Counted from the first letter of the stretch, positions 1 through 9,572 are shown. The stretch is 64,000 nucleotides of DNA from Gammaproteobacteria bacterium (GCA_016191205.1 JACPPB010000026.1:1-64000), one strand, 5' to 3'. Numbers and translations are program-made. The notes: generated by a model not told the origin, from the sequence alone.

Positions 1-2
1 AC

Positions 3-968
3 CTGCTCATCGCGCCGCCCCAGCGCAACGGCGAGGCGAGCGATCCGCTCTATACCTGGCTGGCGCGCGAGGACGGCCTGGCGAGCCGGCTGGAAGACGC
101 CCGCACGCTGTATGTGGGCTGCACCCGCGCGGCGCGCCGCCTGCATCTGGTGTTTCGCGCGCCGGGCAAGGACAACCCGGCGGAGAACACCCTGCTCGCA
201 CGCATCTGGCCCGCGCTCGCGCCCGAGCTGGCGCAACCCGGCCCCGGTTTCGAGGTGGTTCGTCACCAGGCCGCGGTCGAGAACGTGGATATCGAAGTCG
301 ATGCGCAAACGGACGATGACACAGAGGCAGCGCTGGCGCCGCCGCTCAGCCACGGCGTGCGCCTGCCGCCGGACTGGCGGCCAGCGTTCGCGCCACCGGC
401 GCCCGGCCCGGCAACCCCAGCGTCCGTGAGCGGCGCGGACACCGAAGCGCCCCTCGCCCGCCTGGCGGGAATTCTGTTCCACCGCAGCGTGCGGCAACTG
501 CTGCGCGAAGGCCCGGAGCGCTGGGACGCCCGCCGCGGCGCGCGTCAGGAGTCCCTGTGGCAAGGCGAACTGGCCGCCGCCTGCGCGACCGTGGACGAAG
601 CAGACATGGCCATCGCCCGCATCCGGCGCGGACTAGCCAACCTGCTCGCCGACGCGCACGGCCGCTGGCTGCTCGCCGAGCATCCCGAGGGCGGCGCCGA
701 ATGGGAGCTGGGCTATCTGGACGACAACGGCCAGACGCGCACGGCCATCGTCGATCGCACCTTCGTGATCGAGGACAGACGCTGGATCATCGACTACAAA
801 CTCGCCGAACCCGCGGCGGGCGAACCGCGGACGCAGTTCATCGCCCGTCAGCGCAAAGCCTATGCCGAGCAACTGGCGCGTTACGCCGCTCTGTTCGCGC
901 GCCGGGATTCACGGCCGGTATGCACGGCGCTGTATTTCCCGCTGCTGCCGCACCTGGAAATCCTTTAG
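3..968 (+). CDS. AddA/UvrD-type helicase-nuclease, C-terminal part
   Basis: Partial gene; its 5' end lies left of the window and the frame is open from base 3. Residues near the start read LYVGCTRAARRLHLV, the UvrD/PcrA superfamily 1 helicase motif VI. Near the C-terminus DRTFVIEDRRWIIDYK matches the core of a PD-(D/E)XK (RecB-like) nuclease domain. A UvrD helicase fused to such a nuclease is the arrangement of AddA/RecB-type double-strand-break repair enzymes, which process DNA ends before recombination. The linker is rich in Ala and Pro. An AddB-like partner would be expected upstream, outside the window. The family is clear; whether it is AddA, RecB or another exonuclease V-like subunit cannot be settled from this fragment. 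Confidence 0.85.
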   Translation: MLIAPPQRNGEASDPLYTWLAREDGLASRLEDARTLYVGCTRAARRLHLVFRAPGKDNPAENTLLARIWPALAPELAQPGPGFEVVRHQAAVENVDIEVDAQTDDDTEAALAPPLSHGVRLPPDWRPAFAPPAPGPATPASVSGADTEAPLARLAGILFHRSVRQLLREGPERWDARRGARQESLWQGELAAACATVDEADMAIARIRRGLANLLADAHGRWLLAEHPEGGAEWELGYLDDNGQTRTAIVDRTFVIEDRRWIIDYKLAEPAAGEPRTQFIARQRKAYAEQLARYAALFARRDSRPVCTALYFPLLPHLEIL

Positions 969-1076
969 CCAGGCCGCATCGCGGTCCGTTCATCCCGTCG
1001 TCAGCGGAATTACAGTAGAATTCCGGGCCCTCATGCCACTATCGCAGCCGCGCGACGGCCGGGAATACCGAGTCAA

Positions 1077-2150
1077 ATGATCGAAAAAGCCCTTGAAAAC
1101 CTCAATGTCGATTCCCAGCAGGTCTTGCTGACACCGGACGACCTCAAGCGGGATCTGCCCATGACCCCCGCCGCCGCCACCACCGTGGTGCGCGGACGCG
1201 AGACGGTGCAGAACATCCTCGACCGCCAGGACCACCGCCTGATGATCGTGGTCGGACCCTGCTCCATCCACGATGTCGATGCTGCCCTGGACTATGCCCG
1301 GCGCCTGCGCGCGCTGGCCGACCGGGTGGCCGACAGCCTGTTCATCGTGATGCGGGTGTACTTCGAAAAACCGCGCACCACCGTGGGCTGGAAGGGACTG
1401 ATCAACGACCCGCACCTGGACGATTCCTTCCGCATCGACGAAGGGCTGCACATCGGCCGCCGCCTGCTGCGCGACATCGCCGAGTTGGGCCTGCCCGCCG
1501 CCACCGAAGCGCTGGATCCCATTTCGCCACAGTATCTGCAGGACTTGATCGCCTGGTCGGCGATCGGCGCGCGCACCACCGAATCCCAGACCCACCGCGA
1601 ACTGGCCAGCGGCCTGACCCCGGCGGTCGGCTTCAAGAACGGCACCGATGGCGGCCTGACGGTGGCCATCAACGCCTTGCAGTCGGTCGCCAAGCCGCAC
1701 CATTTTCTCGGCATCAACAGCGAGGGACGCGTCGCCATCATCAAAACCCGCGGCAATCCGTATGCGCACATCGTGCTGCGCGGCGGCGATGGCAAGCCGA
1801 ATTACGATTCGGTGAGTGTGTCGCTGTGCGAACAGGCGCTGCGCAAGGCCGGCGTATCCACCAACATCATGGTGGATTGCAGCCACGCCAACTCCAACAA
1901 GAGCCACGAGCTGCAACCGCTGGTGATCGAAAACGCCACCAATCAGATTCTCGAAGGCAATCAGTCCATCATCGGTCTGATGATCGAGAGCAACATCGAA
2001 GCGGGCAACCAGAAACTCTCGGCGAATCGCGCCGAGATGGTCTACGGAAAATCGGTGACGGACGCCTGCATCGACTGGCCGACCACCGAGCGCGCGCTGC
2101 TCGCCATGCACGAAAAGCTCAAGGACGTATTGCCCAAGCGCCTGGGCTGA
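1077..2150 (+). CDS. aroG: 3-deoxy-7-phosphoheptulonate (DAHP) synthase, class I
   Basis: A 357-residue protein of the AroG/AroF/AroH class, which condenses phosphoenolpyruvate and erythrose 4-phosphate in the first step of the shikimate pathway. Family motifs are visible in order: VVGPCSIHD near residue 60, MRVYFEKPRTTVGWKG near 92, GFKNGTDG near 187 and VDCSHANSNK near 264. The length matches E. coli isozymes (about 350). The ATG at 1077 follows a non-coding stretch after the helicase gene. A strong terminator follows at 2178-2217, so it is probably monocistronic. Which aromatic amino acid inhibits it cannot be read from the sequence, so the symbol marks the family rather than the isozyme. 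Confidence 0.93.
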   Translation: MIEKALENLNVDSQQVLLTPDDLKRDLPMTPAAATTVVRGRETVQNILDRQDHRLMIVVGPCSIHDVDAALDYARRLRALADRVADSLFIVMRVYFEKPRTTVGWKGLINDPHLDDSFRIDEGLHIGRRLLRDIAELGLPAATEALDPISPQYLQDLIAWSAIGARTTESQTHRELASGLTPAVGFKNGTDGGLTVAINALQSVAKPHHFLGINSEGRVAIIKTRGNPYAHIVLRGGDGKPNYDSVSVSLCEQALRKAGVSTNIMVDCSHANSNKSHELQPLVIENATNQILEGNQSIIGLMIESNIEAGNQKLSANRAEMVYGKSVTDACIDWPTTERALLAMHEKLKDVLPKRLG

Positions 2151-2177
2151 AACGCTCGCTTCCGGAATTCCGAAACC

Positions 2178-2217
2178 AAAAAAGACCGCCGACTGTTGCA
2201 GCCGGCGGTCTTTTTTT
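2178..2217. terminator. Bidirectional Rho-independent terminator
   Basis: A stem AAAAAAGACCGCCG pairs with CGGCGGTCTTTTTTT across a short loop that itself contains CTG/CAG. The A-tract on one side and T-tract on the other let it work on both strands. It sits between the convergent 3' ends of the DAHP synthase and SurE-like genes. Confidence 0.9.
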
Positions 2218-2227
2218 AGCGGCCTCG

Positions 2228-3181
2228 TTACGGTTTGAACAAACCGTTGACGCGCAGCAGCGCCCGCGACTTGTCCACGGGACCCGCGCCGAAATTACCT
2301 TCGATCACGCTCACCGCAATCTTGCCCTGCCCGATCAGCAGCGCCTCGCTGTTGGATTCCGCCGTCGCCGCATCCATCGACGTGAACGAAATGCCGGGCA
2401 GCGCGGCGGTGATGCCGAGACCCGAGGCCACCGGATCGGCCGCGAGGTTCGCGACGAATACCGGCGACACCGTGGAATAAGTGCCGACCACCGCCCGCGC
2501 GAAGCGCAGGCTGTCGCCTTCGCCGGCGGCGAACCTGGGCACGTTGACGTTGAGGCCGGTGCCATCGGGGAGCAATGCTCCATGTCCTGCGCGCCCTTCC
2601 AGTTCGTCCACCAGCTTCAACACGATCCGCGCGGTTTCGGCGGCGAGCACGGGATTGTTGGCGGTATCGCCATCGGCGCTGACCGCAACCGAGGGAATAC
2701 CCCGATTGATGCCGTAGACGGCGTTGTTGACGGTGCCGGAACTGGGATTCACCAGGCCCGTGTTGTTACCCTCGTTCGGCCCCGAAATGATCAGTTGCGG
2801 CTGGTGGCCCCAACGCGGTTCCGCCAACAGATCCAGTCCGTACAGCAGCGCCATCACCGGGGTGCCATCGACGTAATGGAGATCGGCATCGCCGGCATCG
2901 CTGCCGACTCCCGGAGCGCCGACGTGGGCGATCCCGCCGACACAGTCCGCGCTCAATGGTCCGACCGGCCGCAGAAAATTCAGCGCCGCGCCCTGCCCGC
3001 TCTGATTGTGACAGGGCACGGACACCATGACCTGGTGGCCTTCACTGCGCAGCGCCTGATAGAGGGCACGCACGTTGGCGGACAGACCATCGTCGTTGGT
3101 AATCAGGATATCGAGCGCGTGCAGGGGCGCGGCGAGGACAAACAGCGCCAGGGTCAACGGCAATCGGCGGCATCGCAACAT
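2228..3181 (-). CDS. Secreted SurE-like 5'/3'-nucleotidase
   Basis: A 317-residue SurE-fold phosphatase. A signal peptide (MLRCRRLPLTLALFVLAAPLHA) precedes the SurE hallmark DILITNDDG, where the two Asp residues bind the metal. Further family motifs are HNQSGQGAALNF and ISGPNEGNN. Classical SurE is cytoplasmic, about 250 residues and usually next to pcm or rpoS. This one is exported, longer and alone, so it probably dephosphorylates nucleotides or other phosphoesters in the periplasm or outside the cell. It ends at the shared bidirectional terminator. SD-like bases lie just upstream of the ATG. Confidence 0.85.
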   Translation of the reverse strand: MLRCRRLPLTLALFVLAAPLHALDILITNDDGLSANVRALYQALRSEGHQVMVSVPCHNQSGQGAALNFLRPVGPLSADCVGGIAHVGAPGVGSDAGDADLHYVDGTPVMALLYGLDLLAEPRWGHQPQLIISGPNEGNNTGLVNPSSGTVNNAVYGINRGIPSVAVSADGDTANNPVLAAETARIVLKLVDELEGRAGHGALLPDGTGLNVNVPRFAAGEGDSLRFARAVVGTYSTVSPVFVANLAADPVASGLGITAALPGISFTSMDAATAESNSEALLIGQGKIAVSVIEGNFGAGPVDKSRALLRVNGLFKP

Positions 3182-3398
3182 GGTGGGGACTCCCTAAAGG
3201 TGTGGAGTCCCCACGCTAATCGCCGCCCGTGACCGGGGTGTGACATCCGCACTCTTGCGCGCGGCATCGGTGCGCGGACGGCGTGCGCCGAAAGTCGCGG
3301 ACCGGCCATCCCCCGCGACCATCCCCGCGACATCGGCCACGACGGGACTTGTGCTTGTTATCGGCACCGGTCAGCGGTTGACAGGCGGACCGCTGTTT

Positions 3399-3806
3399 TC
3401 AGGCGGCGCCCTGAAACGTCTTCACGTCGAAGTATTCGCGCCAGCCGGTGAGTTTGCCGGCGGCGTCGAATTCCAGAATGCCCATCACCGGCAACGAGCG
3501 GCGCTCGCCCTTGTGGGTCCAGCCGTCGACGCGCTCGGTCACCACGGTGTCGCCCGCCACCACCACCCGCAGCAGATCGAAGGTCATGTCGTCGCCGGCG
3601 GCGACAAATTTTTCCACCGCCTTGCGAATCTGCGCCTGCCCCTTCACCGGTGCGAACGGAATGTTGTGGTACACGCCCTCGGGGGCGAAGGCCGCGACGA
3701 TAGCGTCCACGTCCTTGTGCTCCCAGGCCTTGAAGAAATCCCGCGTGATGCGTTCGTTGCGCGCACTGAAATCGCTGGCCGCAATGGCCGACTTGGCTGC
3801 TGTCAT
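3399..3806 (-). CDS. SnoaL-fold (NTF2-like) protein, limonene-epoxide-hydrolase type
   Basis: A 135-residue NTF2-fold protein (RITRDFFKAWEHKDVDAIVAAFAPEGVYHNIPF... then GWREYFDVKTF). The ATG at 3806 is chosen because AGGAGA sits about 7 bases upstream; the longer ORF in the track has no such site. The motif GWREYFD at the end resembles limonene-1,2-epoxide hydrolase-like members, which act as hydrolases or isomerases on small hydrophobic substrates. Its substrate is unknown. It is transcribed divergently from the SMP-30 gene. The window holds two more SnoaL-like genes, at 6468 and 16507. Confidence 0.8.
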   Translation of the reverse strand: MTAAKSAIAASDFSARNERITRDFFKAWEHKDVDAIVAAFAPEGVYHNIPFAPVKGQAQIRKAVEKFVAAGDDMTFDLLRVVVAGDTVVTERVDGWTHKGERRSLPVMGILEFDAAGKLTGWREYFDVKTFQGAA

Positions 3807-3984
3807 GGTGGATCTCCTGTTTTTATGTCGATGGTCTGTGGATGAAAATCTGGTTCCGCCGGAGTCTAGACCCGGGTTTTCATTCCGCGCCAGATGCATT
3901 TATGCCTCGACGGGCGCTGGCGGTCGCGGGATGATTTGGCTTAGGCTCTGCGCCAAGACCTATAACAAACCCGGAGCTACCCCC

Positions 3985-4836
3985 ATGACCAATCATGTCC
4001 TCAGTGTGTTTGCCGATGATTTCGTGTTTCTCGAAGGCCCGCGCTGGCGCTTCGGAAAACTCTGGGTCTCGGATGTCAACGGCAAAAAGGTCTACACCCT
4101 GAACGAACAGGGCGCGCGGGAAGTGGGTGTGGAAGTACCCAACCGGCCGTCCGGAATCGGCTTCCTGCCCGACGGCACTCCGCTGGTGGTGTCGATGAAG
4201 GACCGCAGCCTGCAGCGGGTCGAGAACGGCCGTCTGGTCCAGCACGCCAGCGTCGCGCATCTGGTCGAGGGCGAGATCAACGACATGGTGGTGGACCAGC
4301 GCGGCAACGCCTATGTGGGCAGCATGGGCTACGACCTGTTCGGCGGCGCCAAATTCAAGCCCGGCAACCTGGTGCTGGTGACCCCGGACGGCAAGGCGCG
4401 CGTGGTGGCGGACGGACTGCATTTCCCCAACGGCCCGGTGGTGACGCCGGACAACCGCACCCTGGTGGTGGCGGAGAGCTGGGGCAAGCGCCTGGCCGCG
4501 TTCACCATCGAAGCCGACGGCTCCCTGAGCGGACACCGTGTATTTGCCGATCTGGGCGACTACACGCCGGACGGCATCACGCTGGATGCCGAGGGCGCCA
4601 TCTGGGTCGCAGCCTTCGCCAACAACGCCTTCGTGCGGGTGCGCGACGGCGGCGAAATCACCGATGTGATTTCCTCCGGCGAGCGCCGCGCGGTGGCCTG
4701 CACCCTGGGCGGCGCCGATATGAAAACCCTCTACTGCCTCACCTTTGCCGGCGAGATGAAAGACATCGGCAAGGGCATGCGGGCGTCGCGCATCGAGACC
4801 GCGCGCGTGGTCGTGGCGGGCGCGGGATCGCCCTGA
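3985..4836 (+). CDS. SMP-30/gluconolactonase-like beta-propeller hydrolase
   Basis: A 283-residue six-bladed propeller protein of the SMP-30/LRE family. Visible features are the metal-binding Glu in FLEGPRWRFGKLWVSD near the N-terminus, INDMVVDQRGNAYVGSMG in the middle, FPNGPVVTPDN and YTPDGITLDAEGAIWVAAF toward the end. Such enzymes open lactones with a bound divalent metal. The ATG at 3985 has GGAG about 8 bases upstream and starts the conserved part, so the longer in-frame ORF from 3448 is rejected. No signal peptide is visible. Physiological substrate unknown. Confidence 0.88.
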   Translation: MTNHVLSVFADDFVFLEGPRWRFGKLWVSDVNGKKVYTLNEQGAREVGVEVPNRPSGIGFLPDGTPLVVSMKDRSLQRVENGRLVQHASVAHLVEGEINDMVVDQRGNAYVGSMGYDLFGGAKFKPGNLVLVTPDGKARVVADGLHFPNGPVVTPDNRTLVVAESWGKRLAAFTIEADGSLSGHRVFADLGDYTPDGITLDAEGAIWVAAFANNAFVRVRDGGEITDVISSGERRAVACTLGGADMKTLYCLTFAGEMKDIGKGMRASRIETARVVVAGAGSP

Positions 4837-5046
4837 AAACACGGCTGGCCGCGGGGCGGGAGCGATCCCGATCCCGCCCGGCGTGGCCGGCGCCCCGCGG
4901 TTCCGGATCGCCCTGGCCGCGTTGCCGGGACCTGCGTCGCTGTTTGTCGCCCATCCTGCCTATCAGACGCCGGGCGCGCGTGTCCTGACGCGCGCCGCTC
5001 CGTACAATGCCGGCCTCTGCGCCCGGCCCGACCCCAAGGAATCGCG

Positions 5047-6339
5047 ATGCGTGAAACGCTCCCCTCTCGCCACACGCCAGTCGGTAACGGCAAGGGAAAA
5101 ATCCTGTTCGCGAGCCTGATCGGCACCGCCATCGAATTTTTCGATTTCTATATTTACGCCACCGCCGCGGTACTGGTTTTCCCCAGGCTGTTTTTCCCGG
5201 CGGGGGATCCCGCCACGGCGATGTTGCAGTCCCTCGCGACCTTTGCCCTCGCCTTTTTTGCCCGGCCACTGGGATCGGCGCTGTTCGGGCATTTCGGCGA
5301 CCGTATCGGTCGCAAGGCGACCCTGGTGGCGGCCTTGCTGACCATGGGACTGTCCACGGTGACCATCGGCCTGTTGCCGACTTATGCCCAGATCGGCGTG
5401 GCGGCACCCCTGCTGCTCGCGCTGTGCCGCTTCGGGCAGGGCCTGGGGCTGGGTGGGGAATGGGGCGGCGCGATTCTGCTGGCCACCGAAAACGCACCGC
5501 CGGGCCGGCGCGCCTGGTACGGGATGTTTCCCCAACTGGGCGCACCGGTCGGTTTCATCCTCTCGGGCGGCTCATTCCTGCTGCTCACGCATTTTCTCGA
5601 CGATGCGCAGTTTTTCCACTGGGGCTGGCGCGTGCCTTTTCTGGCCAGCAGCATCCTGGTGGTGGTCGGTCTGTGGGTGCGTCTGAACCTGCAGGAAACC
5701 CCGGTGTTCCGGCGTGCGCTCGCTGCGCAGGAACGCGAGCGGCTGCCGTTTTTCACGGTATTGCGCGACCACAAGGGGATGCTGGTGCGGGGGATGCTGA
5801 TGGCACTGTGCACATTCGTGCTGTTTTATCTGATGACGGTATTCACCCTCACCTGGGGCACCACCGCGCTGCATTTTTCCCGCGAGCGGCTGTTGCTGAT
5901 CCAGTTGTTCGGCATTGTGTTTTTTGCACTCGGCATTCCGATTTCGGCCCGTCTCGCCGATCGTCACGGCCGCCGCCGCGTATTGATGGCCGCGAGCATC
6001 GGCATCGCGCTGTTCGGACTGTTGTTCGCACCCCTGCTCGGCGCCGGCAGCGAGGCGCGGGTGATCCTGTTCATGGCACTGGGGCTGGGCTTGATGGGAC
6101 TCACCTACGGGCCGATCGGTACCATGCTGAGCGAACAGTTTCCAACCCTGGTGCGCTATACCGGCGCTTCGCTCACCTTCAACCTGGCGGGTATTTTCGG
6201 CGCCTCCCTGGCGCCCTACATTGCGACCTGGCTCGCGACCCGCTACGGCGTGCATACGGTCGGCTGGTATCTTTCCGGCGCCGCGCTGCTCACGCTCGCG
6301 GCGCTGTGGGGAGCGCGCGAAACCCGGGACGATGCCTGA
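5047..6339 (+). CDS. MFS transporter, metabolite:H+ symporter (MHS) type
   Basis: A 430-residue integral membrane protein with about 12 hydrophobic segments. The MHS subfamily signature is clear: IGTAIEFFDFYIYATAA in helix 1, GDRIGRKATLV in the loop between helices 2 and 3, and FGQGLGLGGEWGGA in helix 4. Characterised relatives (ShiA, KgtP, ProP) import carboxylates or osmolytes with protons across the inner membrane. An AAGGA-like SD precedes the ATG. It stands alone between the SMP-30 gene and a convergent SnoaL-like gene, so the substrate cannot be inferred from context. Confidence 0.92.
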   Translation: MRETLPSRHTPVGNGKGKILFASLIGTAIEFFDFYIYATAAVLVFPRLFFPAGDPATAMLQSLATFALAFFARPLGSALFGHFGDRIGRKATLVAALLTMGLSTVTIGLLPTYAQIGVAAPLLLALCRFGQGLGLGGEWGGAILLATENAPPGRRAWYGMFPQLGAPVGFILSGGSFLLLTHFLDDAQFFHWGWRVPFLASSILVVVGLWVRLNLQETPVFRRALAAQERERLPFFTVLRDHKGMLVRGMLMALCTFVLFYLMTVFTLTWGTTALHFSRERLLLIQLFGIVFFALGIPISARLADRHGRRRVLMAASIGIALFGLLFAPLLGAGSEARVILFMALGLGLMGLTYGPIGTMLSEQFPTLVRYTGASLTFNLAGIFGASLAPYIATWLATRYGVHTVGWYLSGAALLTLAALWGARETRDDA

Positions 6340-6467
6340 CGCAATCGACTTCGGGTCCAAGTCAGGCTGAATGACCCCTCGTCTTTCGTTCCCGCGCGGC
6401 GCCCGTCTCCTCGAAAGCGGGGGGCGGCAACCCGGAACTTGCAAAGCATCCGGAGGCCGCCGGATTG

Positions 6468-6902
6468 CTACCGCTCGCCATTCAAGCGCACCGTTGCGCG
6501 CAGATGCTGGTATTTCCACGCGCCGTTGATTTTGACGTAGTCGTCGTCGTAGCGCAGCGCCAGCCATTTGTCGGCGTTGTCCTTGTGAAATGTGAACGGG
6601 CCGAGAAAATACCAGACGCCGGTAGCGCGGTCCCCGTCGATTTCGATGATCGGGTTCATCACATTGTGCTGGGAAAAACGAATGAGTTTCTGGAAACCCC
6701 GGAACAATTCGCGAATCCCCTCGTGACCCTGCGCCTTGCCGAAGCCGGCGCCTTCCCAGATGCCGTCCGGGGCGAACACCGAGGCGATCCGGTCGGGATT
6801 ATGGTCGTCATCGCAAATTTCACAGTAACGCGCTTTCAACTGCTTGATGGCTTCGATGTCTTCCAGGCGGGCGATGCGCTTTTCGAGTTCTGCCAGGTTC
6901 AT
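6468..6902 (-). CDS. SnoaL-like (NTF2-fold) domain protein
   Basis: A 144-residue protein of the SnoaL-like superfamily: a helical N-terminus (LEKRIARLEDIEAIKQLKARY) leads into a beta-rich NTF2 fold with FAPDGIWEGAGFGKAQGHEG and GDRATGVWYFLGPFTF. This type, with the RLEDIEAIKQLK start, commonly accompanies aromatic and steroid degradation genes as a small hydratase, isomerase or binding protein; its reaction here is unknown. It lies downstream of the LLM oxidoreductase on the same strand with a 214-base gap that holds no gene. Confidence 0.82.
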   Translation of the reverse strand: MNLAELEKRIARLEDIEAIKQLKARYCEICDDDHNPDRIASVFAPDGIWEGAGFGKAQGHEGIRELFRGFQKLIRFSQHNVMNPIIEIDGDRATGVWYFLGPFTFHKDNADKWLALRYDDDYVKINGAWKYQHLRATVRLNGER

Positions 6903-7116
6903 GTCGGATGCTCCTCACAACGGTTGGCGGATTTATTGTGTTGCCTCGCGCGGAACCGAGCGGTGCCGGATCATCCCGGCGCGGAGAATTCGCATCGGCG
7001 CGACCATTCAAGCGTACCCGGATGGCGGATCACAAGGTAGTCCATCGCCGCACGCGAAAGGGGCGACAGTTGCCTGCCGCCCCTTTGCGGAATTTATCCG
7101 TCCGACGCGATGGGTG

Positions 7117-8205
7117 TCAGGCGGCGTTGCCGGTGTACTGCCATTTCTTGAGCGCCGGCAGTACTTTTTCCGCAAACAGCGTCATTCCCGTCTTCACATA
7201 GTCGTAGTCCATGCCCGCGTAGGTGAAGAAGCAGTTGAGTTCGATTGGTCCGACGATGTCTTCGATGCCCTTGAGTTTTTCCAGGCACTGTTCGGGTGTG
7301 CCGTAAATCTGCTGCTCGACATATTGCTCGGTCACCCGATCGGCGTTTTCACGCATGGCGACCGCCGAGCGGCCGTAATGCTCATAGCCCTTGATGTTGT
7401 CGAAATGCTCACCTTTCATTTCGTAATGCTTCATGGCCGACTCCCAGTAGTCGCCCATGTACTTGTGCGCCATGTCCCTGGCGCGGCCCGGGTCCTTGTC
7501 GCAGATCGTGAAAATGTTGGCCGAGGTCGGCGGCGCCGGACGGTTGTGCTGCTTCTCGAACAGTTCGCGATAGAGCTTGATGTCCTTGGCGCGCTGCGTC
7601 CAGGGGCCGACCGCGAAGGTCATCATGGTGCCACCCAGGCGCGCCGCGTGGGGGACGGTGTCCGGTGACATGGAGACGATGTAGGTGCGGTCCTTGAAGG
7701 TCTTGAAGGGCGCGGGACGGATGGCGACGCGAATCTGTTTGAAATATTCCCCGTCGTGCGCGTCCATGTAGCCGGTCTCGAGCGCATTCAGAATCATCGG
7801 CGCCGCTTCGTTGAAGCGATCCCGTGAACTGTCCATGGCGATGCCGAAGCCGTCGTATTCGACGCGGCCGAGACCGCGCCCCAGGCCGACGATCACGCGG
7901 CCGTTCGACAGGTTATCGAGCATCGCGATGTCGGTGGCGATGCGCAGCGGATCCTTGTGCCAGGGTAGAATGATTGCTGCGGTACCCAGCTTGATGGTCT
8001 TGGTTTTGCCCGCCATGTAGGTGAGAAATTGCAGCGGGTTCGGGCACATGGTGTAGTTGGTGAAGTGGTGCTCCACACCCCAGATCGAGTTGAAGCCGAG
8101 CGGCTCGGCCAGTTCGGCGATGGCCACTTCCTTCCGGTAAATTTCAAGATCACTCAGAGGCTGATTGTGGCTGCTCTGAAAAGCCATGACGACGCCGACA
8201 TCCAT
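7117..8205 (-). CDS. LLM class flavin-dependent oxidoreductase
   Basis: A 362-residue luciferase-like monooxygenase of the bacterial luciferase/alkanal monooxygenase fold. Family features include WGVEHHFTNYTMCPNP, where the His pair marks the flavin site, then LGTAAIILPWHKDP and NGRVIVGLGRGLGRVEYDGF. These enzymes use reduced FMN and O2 supplied by a partner reductase. It begins the strand-coherent set of catabolic genes with the acyl-CoA dehydrogenase at 8265 (59 bases upstream on the minus strand). That association suggests oxygenation or side-chain breakdown of a hydrophobic substrate. Substrate unknown. Confidence 0.9.
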   Translation of the reverse strand: MDVGVVMAFQSSHNQPLSDLEIYRKEVAIAELAEPLGFNSIWGVEHHFTNYTMCPNPLQFLTYMAGKTKTIKLGTAAIILPWHKDPLRIATDIAMLDNLSNGRVIVGLGRGLGRVEYDGFGIAMDSSRDRFNEAAPMILNALETGYMDAHDGEYFKQIRVAIRPAPFKTFKDRTYIVSMSPDTVPHAARLGGTMMTFAVGPWTQRAKDIKLYRELFEKQHNRPAPPTSANIFTICDKDPGRARDMAHKYMGDYWESAMKHYEMKGEHFDNIKGYEHYGRSAVAMRENADRVTEQYVEQQIYGTPEQCLEKLKGIEDIVGPIELNCFFTYAGMDYDYVKTGMTLFAEKVLPALKKWQYTGNAA

Positions 8206-8264
8206 AGTGGTCTACCCTTTGGTTGATAAAAAACGTTCTGGCCCGTTGCGGTCAACGCGGCCGA

Positions 8265-9530
8265 TCAAGCCACGCCCTTGGGTTTCTGCTGGCTCATGAA
8301 ACCGAACATATAACCCGCAATACGGCGGATTTGAATCTCGTCAGCGCCCTCGGTGATGCGGTAGCGACGGTGATGGCGATAAATATGCTCGAAGGGCTTG
8401 TGACGCGAATAGCCCAGCCCGCCGTGTACCTGCATCGCCCAGTCGGCGGCTTCGCAGCACAGGCGGTTGGCGGTGTAGTTGCACATCGAGACTTTGTCGG
8501 ATACCGAAAAATTGCCGTACTTGTCCATGCTCCAGGCGGTTTTGTGAATCAGCGCGCGCAACATTTCGGCGCGGGTCTGCAACTCCACCAGCGGAAACTG
8601 GATGCCCTGGTTGGATGACAGCGGCTTGCCAAACGGCTTGCGCTCCCTGGCGTAGGCAACCGCCTGATCGATGCAGAATTGCGCCGCGCCCAGGCTGGAT
8701 GCCGCCTGACGAATGCGGTTCTCGTTGAAAAAGTGCTGCACCACCTGCAAGCCGCGCCCTTCGCCGCCCAGAATCGCACTGTGCGGTACGCGGACATTGG
8801 TCAACGAGACGCGACCGTGATCGGTCGGCATGTTGAAAGTCCACAGCATTTCCTCGATCTTAAGTCCTTCGGCTTTCATGGGCACCAGAAACGCGGTGAT
8901 GCCCTGACCGTCGCCGGCCTTGCCGCTGGTGCGGGCGTACACCAGATCGTAGGGCGCCTTGTGAATGCCGGTGTTCCAGGTTTTCTCGCCGTTGATGATC
9001 CACTCGTCGCCCACGCGCACGGCGGTGGTTTCCATATGGGTGGCGTCGGAGCCGTGGTTGGGTTCGGTGATGCCGTAGGCAAAACTTTTCTTCCCCGTCA
9101 TCAGGTCGTCGACCCACTCCGCTTTCTGGGCGTCGGTGCCATAGGCGAGCATCAGCAGCAGACCCACGTTGTTGCCGACGATAGAATGCTCGTTTTGCAG
9201 ATCGTTGTGCAGACCCAGGCCTTTTTTGGCCAGGTGCTCGCGGATGACGGCCATGCCCAGGTTGGTGCCGTCGCGGCCGCCATATTCTTTGCCCACGGGA
9301 TAACGATAGTGGCCGGCGGCATCGGCCAGGCGCTTGGCTTTTTCGAGCAGCGCTTCCCATTCCGCATTGGGCAGGCCGCCGCGCTCCCAGTCGGTGCGGG
9401 CGTCCTCGCGGCGATGGTCGAAGAAGCGGATGTTGTCGTCCTGGTTTTCCAGGGGTTTGATGACGCGCTCGATAAACTCGTCGAGTTCGAGCAGGTAGTC
9501 GGCAAGATCCTGGGGGATGTCGAAGTTCAT
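8265..9530 (-). CDS. Acyl-CoA dehydrogenase (FadE/ACAD family)
   Basis: A 421-residue FAD-dependent acyl-CoA dehydrogenase. ACAD features are FAYGITEPNHGSDATHM for the flavin and substrate pocket, WIINGEKTWNTG, and RITEGADEIQIRRIAGY near the C-terminus, where the Glu of EGxxE is the likely catalytic base. The protein introduces an alpha-beta double bond into an acyl-CoA and passes electrons to ETF. It lies in a minus-strand run with an enoyl-CoA hydratase upstream and a flavin monooxygenase downstream, consistent with a beta-oxidation-like pathway. Its ATG follows a GAGACCACGTC leader with only a weak SD. Confidence 0.93.
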   Translation of the reverse strand: MNFDIPQDLADYLLELDEFIERVIKPLENQDDNIRFFDHRREDARTDWERGGLPNAEWEALLEKAKRLADAAGHYRYPVGKEYGGRDGTNLGMAVIREHLAKKGLGLHNDLQNEHSIVGNNVGLLLMLAYGTDAQKAEWVDDLMTGKKSFAYGITEPNHGSDATHMETTAVRVGDEWIINGEKTWNTGIHKAPYDLVYARTSGKAGDGQGITAFLVPMKAEGLKIEEMLWTFNMPTDHGRVSLTNVRVPHSAILGGEGRGLQVVQHFFNENRIRQAASSLGAAQFCIDQAVAYARERKPFGKPLSSNQGIQFPLVELQTRAEMLRALIHKTAWSMDKYGNFSVSDKVSMCNYTANRLCCEAADWAMQVHGGLGYSRHKPFEHIYRHHRRYRITEGADEIQIRRIAGYMFGFMSQQKPKGVA

Positions 9531-9572
9531 GACGTGGTCTCGTTGTGGAATTGGCGAAAAAATCCGTGTGCG

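Noticed and set aside
4854-4879. GGGCGGGA / TCCCGCCC hairpin after the SMP-30 gene as terminator
   Set aside because: No T-run, and GC-rich palindromes are common here.
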